Assembly: GCA_017480265.1 (NCBI GenBank)
Contig: JAFVAZ010000008.1
Span: 1 to 24,769, forward strand
DNA from: Clostridia bacterium
Lineage (GTDB): Bacteria; Bacillota; Clostridia; Oscillospirales; Acutalibacteraceae
Direction of reading: 5' to 3'
DNA length: 24,769 nucleotides
In this document: one piece after another, positions 22,060 through 24,769 of the stretch
Layout: each line of letters starts with the position of its first letter
How positions within the stretch are numbered: position 1 is the stretch's first letter
Made by a program: the position numbers and the translations under genes
Notes under the pieces: model-generated
Seen by the model: the letters and a program-made list of their open reading frames with translations, nothing else
What the model was told of the DNA's origin: nothing
Databases searched by the model: none

Positions 22060-24678
22060 TTAATCTTTAGCATCGTACCAAGTCTTGCCGGCGTGAGCTT
22101 CAGCTATTAGTGGGACCCTCAAGCTGACGGCGTTTTGCATGTTATCCTCCAGTATCTCTTTTACTCTGTCCACCTGATTTTCTGCACATTCTACGATTAT
22201 TTCATCGTGAACCTGCAAGATGATTTTGGCATTTAAAGCTTCTTTTTGCAGAGCTTTCTGGACGTTTATCATAGCGATCTTGATTATATCAGCAGCAGAG
22301 CCTTGTATTGGCATATTTCTGGCGACCCTTTCGCCAAAAGCCCTAAGGTTAAAGTTTGAGGACTTTAGTTCCGGTAAATATCGGCGCCGGCCAAACATTG
22401 TTTGAGCAAAGCCACAGGTCTTAGCTGCTTCTATGGCTTTTTGCATATAGTTTTTTACGCTAGCATAATGCGAGAAGTAGTTTTTGATGTACGTATCAGC
22501 TTCCTTTATGCTGACGCCGATATCTTTAGCCAAAGAGAAAGCTCCGATGCCATAAATAATGCCGAAATTGACAGCTTTTGCTCGATTCCTTAGAGTAGAG
22601 TTAATTAGATCGCAAGGCAACCCAAAAACTTCCGAGGCGGTTATCTGATGTATATCTAGGTTTTCTTTAAAAGCCGAGATCATATTTGAGTCATCCGCCA
22701 GATGCGCCAATAAACGAAGCTCTATCTGAGAATAATCCGCGTCTACAAGCAGGCAGCCATCTTTAGCTACAAAAAACTTTCGGAATTCCTTACCCAATTC
22801 CGTCCTAACAGGGATATTTTGCAGGTTGGGTTCGGTTGAGCTTATTCGGCCTGTTTTTGTTTCTGTTTGGTTGAATGTAGAGTGAATTTTGCCGTCTTTG
22901 GCAATAGCACCCAACAAACCGTCGCAGTATGTAGATTTTAGTTTTGATAAAGTCCTATATTGCAAGAGCGAATCAATCACTGGGTGAGTATAGCGCAAAG
23001 ATTCCAGTATTTCTGCGCTTGTTGAGTATCCGCTTTTGGTTTTCTTTTTGGCAGGCAAACCGAGATCTTCAAAGAGCGCTACCCCGAGCTGCTTCGGGGA
23101 GTTTATGTTGATATTGGATCCCAGATGATTTTTTACTTTGGCTTCCAATTTATTGGTTTCTAGCGTTAGCTTCTCGGAGAACTTTTCAAGGGAAGTCCTA
23201 TCTATACAAACGCCTGCGTACTCCATAGCAGAGAGGACTTGAGCGAAAGGGATCTCGATGTTTTTTAGTAGACTCTCCAGGTTTTGTTGAGCTATCTTCT
23301 CGCTAAATATGTCGTATAAAGCATATATGGTAGAAGTTTTTTTAGCTAGATCAAAAAGCTCAGATTTTTCGTCTAAACCGTCGATCAGCACGTCCTTTAC
23401 GGAATATTCTGTAGCTAACCGCGAAAGTTCGTAATCTTTAGAAGAAGAGTTTAATAAATAAGCTGCCAAGGTTATATCAAAGTCTATACTTTTAATGCCT
23501 ATCTTTAGGCTTTCGCATAGGAAGTAGAGACTCTTTGCGTTGTAAGAAATCTTCTTTATTTCTTTATCTTCTAAGAATTTTTTCACAAAAGCCAAAAAGC
23601 CTGCTTGCTGCGGAGCAATCACATATATGCAATCTTTAAGCACTATGGAGAAATTTAAAAATTCCGCAGCTTTTAGATCTAAATCCGCATGAAATACCGT
23701 ACAATCTTGCTGTAAAATTTCTCCATATACATTTGTGAGGTCCGGATTTACGCTTACTTTAAATTTTCCGACGACTTCCTCTATAGAGTCACCGATATCT
23801 TCTGCTGCAGAAGGCAAACCCAGCTTTTGTATCATAGAGAACATCTCAAGTTTAGATAAAAGACGAGAAGCCTCTGCTGGGGAGCCGTCCTTTTTGATGT
23901 AATGCTCAAGTTCGGTATCTATGGGTACGTTTTTGATGATTGTGCCGAGCTCCTTGCTTAAGTAAGCGCTTTCTTTGCCTAAAAGCAGCTTGTTTTTTGT
24001 GCCAGGCTTTATATCTAGGTTCTCGATATTTTGGTATATATAATCTAGCGAACCAAATTTTTGCATTAATTCTAAAGCGCCTTTTTGACCGATCCCGGGA
24101 ACTCCGGGAATATTGTCGGAAGTATCTCCCTGTATAGCTTTGAGGTCTATGAGCTGTGCCGGAGTGAGCCCAAATGTCTCGAAGATTTTCGCTTCGTCAT
24201 ATAAAGTGACCTCGGCCTTCCCGAACTTTGTGCTGGTAATGCGTACAGAGACATCCTTAGATACCAGCTGCAGGCTGTCTTTATCACCAGTAGCTATCAC
24301 ACAGGTCTCTCCGCGATCTGTGCACGCTTGGGCTAAAGTCCCAAGGATATCGTCCGCCTCAAAGCCTTCCTTCTCCACTATAGCATATCCCAGGTAGCCC
24401 AGCAGTTCCTTAAGAACAGGAAATTGCTTATATAGTTCCTCCGGCATGCCTTTTCTTTTGGCTTTATAGGCGCTGTATTTTTTGTGCCGGAAGGTAGGTG
24501 CCTTCATATCAAAGGCTATAGCCACAGCGTCGGGCGCAGCCTCAGACTGTAGCTTTATGAGTATATTCAAAAAACCATAAATAGCATTTGTATAAAAGCC
24601 GTCCTTTGTTGATAATACTTTTATCCCATAAAAAGCTCGATTAAGTATGCTGTTGCCATCCAGAACCAAAAGTTTCAT
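22060..24678 (-). CDS. polA: DNA polymerase I
   Basis: PolA removes primers and fills repair gaps. The 872-residue protein has the 5'-3' exonuclease (FDMKAPTFRHKKYSAYKAKR, IQGDTSDNIPGVPGIGQKGA), a central domain at about 300–470 and the polymerase with motif A DADYSQIELR, motif B RNRAKAVNFGIIYG and motif C LQVHDEIIVE (residues 821–830). In the central 3'-5' exonuclease domain the DxE and KYD catalytic motifs are not present (ISYNAKSLYFL replaces the second), so proofreading is expected to be lost, as in Bacillus Pol I. The ATG at 24678 has AGGAG nine nt upstream. The motif-B Phe is kept, so dideoxynucleotide discrimination is expected to be normal. Confidence 0.97.
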   Translation of the reverse strand: MKLLVLDGNSILNRAFYGIKVLSTKDGFYTNAIYGFLNILIKLQSEAAPDAVAIAFDMKAPTFRHKKYSAYKAKRKGMPEELYKQFPVLKELLGYLGYAIVEKEGFEADDILGTLAQACTDRGETCVIATGDKDSLQLVSKDVSVRITSTKFGKAEVTLYDEAKIFETFGLTPAQLIDLKAIQGDTSDNIPGVPGIGQKGALELMQKFGSLDYIYQNIENLDIKPGTKNKLLLGKESAYLSKELGTIIKNVPIDTELEHYIKKDGSPAEASRLLSKLEMFSMIQKLGLPSAAEDIGDSIEEVVGKFKVSVNPDLTNVYGEILQQDCTVFHADLDLKAAEFLNFSIVLKDCIYVIAPQQAGFLAFVKKFLEDKEIKKISYNAKSLYFLCESLKIGIKSIDFDITLAAYLLNSSSKDYELSRLATEYSVKDVLIDGLDEKSELFDLAKKTSTIYALYDIFSEKIAQQNLESLLKNIEIPFAQVLSAMEYAGVCIDRTSLEKFSEKLTLETNKLEAKVKNHLGSNININSPKQLGVALFEDLGLPAKKKTKSGYSTSAEILESLRYTHPVIDSLLQYRTLSKLKSTYCDGLLGAIAKDGKIHSTFNQTETKTGRISSTEPNLQNIPVRTELGKEFRKFFVAKDGCLLVDADYSQIELRLLAHLADDSNMISAFKENLDIHQITASEVFGLPCDLINSTLRNRAKAVNFGIIYGIGAFSLAKDIGVSIKEADTYIKNYFSHYASVKNYMQKAIEAAKTCGFAQTMFGRRRYLPELKSSNFNLRAFGERVARNMPIQGSAADIIKIAMINVQKALQKEALNAKIILQVHDEIIVECAENQVDRVKEILEDNMQNAVSLRVPLIAEAHAGKTWYDAKD

Positions 24679-24712
24679 CTTTAAGTGCTCCTGACTTTAT
24701 TATTATACGTCT

Positions 24713-24741
24713 ATTATACAATACTTAAGGTTTCCTGAAAA
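24713..24741 (-). promoter_or_regulatory. Probable promoter for polA
   Basis: Minus strand: TTTTCA (complement of 24736–24741), a 17-nt spacer and a perfect TATAAT (complement of 24713–24718). A second TATAAT follows at 24702–24707 without a clear –35. It lies 35–63 nt upstream of polA and could drive polA, the phosphatase, rimI and tsaD. Confidence 0.45.
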
Positions 24742-24769
24742 TACATTTTACTGCTAATTTATTACCACA

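Noticed and set aside
1..24769. Mobile element, CRISPR array, toxin–antitoxin or defence system
   Set aside because: No transposase, integrase, phage, repeat-spacer or known defence motif was seen; nearly all sequence is accounted for by core genes.

Overview
This window is the chromosomal replication-origin neighbourhood of a low-GC Gram-positive bacterium. The gene order rsmG–mnmG–mnmE–jag–yidC–yidD–rnpA–rpmH // dnaA–dnaN–yaaA–recF–remB–gyrB–gyrA is the classical Firmicutes oriC order. Co-orientation away from dnaA, GGAGG-type ribosome binding sites and several TTG/GTG starts agree with that. A member of the Clostridia is likely, but the genus cannot be read from the sequence.

Layout. Left arm (positions 1–7244): a 5'-truncated tatD on + converges on a minus-strand series running away from the origin: rpmH, rnpA, yidD, yidC, jag, mnmE, mnmG, rsmG (ribosome and RNase P, membrane insertion, tRNA wobble-uridine modification, 16S rRNA methylation). 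Two identical 16-bp perfect parS (ParB-binding) palindromes lie at 549–564 (between tatD and rsmG) and 1695–1710 (inside mnmG). No parA or parB gene is in the window, although they usually lie next to rsmG. Centre (7245–9238): a 372-bp rpmH/dnaA divergent region with promoters on both strands, then dnaA. The 302-bp dnaA–dnaN gap looks like the working origin: an array of DnaA-box-like 9-mers with an unusual TCAACA core, then a DnaA-trio-like CTA repeat, then 31 bp of pure A/T.

Right arm (9239–19943): dnaN, yaaA, recF, remB, a small zinc-ribbon membrane protein, gyrB, a YcxB-like membrane protein, gyrA, rpe, a CPBP membrane protease, tadA and a tRNA-Ala(UGC), all on + and tightly packed. Beyond a perfect 15-bp stem terminator that can serve both strands, a minus-strand group (polA, low-molecular-weight phosphatase, rimI, tsaD) faces the tRNA. 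It is transcribed against the outward direction of replication expected from oriC.

Functionally the window couples replication initiation (DnaA, origin, clamp, RecF), supercoiling control (GyrB/GyrA), segregation marks (parS) and translation accuracy (MnmEG, RsmG, TadA, TsaD, RimI, L34, RnpA, tRNA-Ala). I found no phage, insertion sequence, CRISPR array or defence system. The points most worth a second look are the origin architecture, the two parS palindromes (one doubling as a probable terminator, one embedded in coding sequence), the uncharacterised membrane proteins flanking gyrB, and alanine at the GyrA quinolone position. Lengths, motifs and promoter calls were read by eye; no database search was run.
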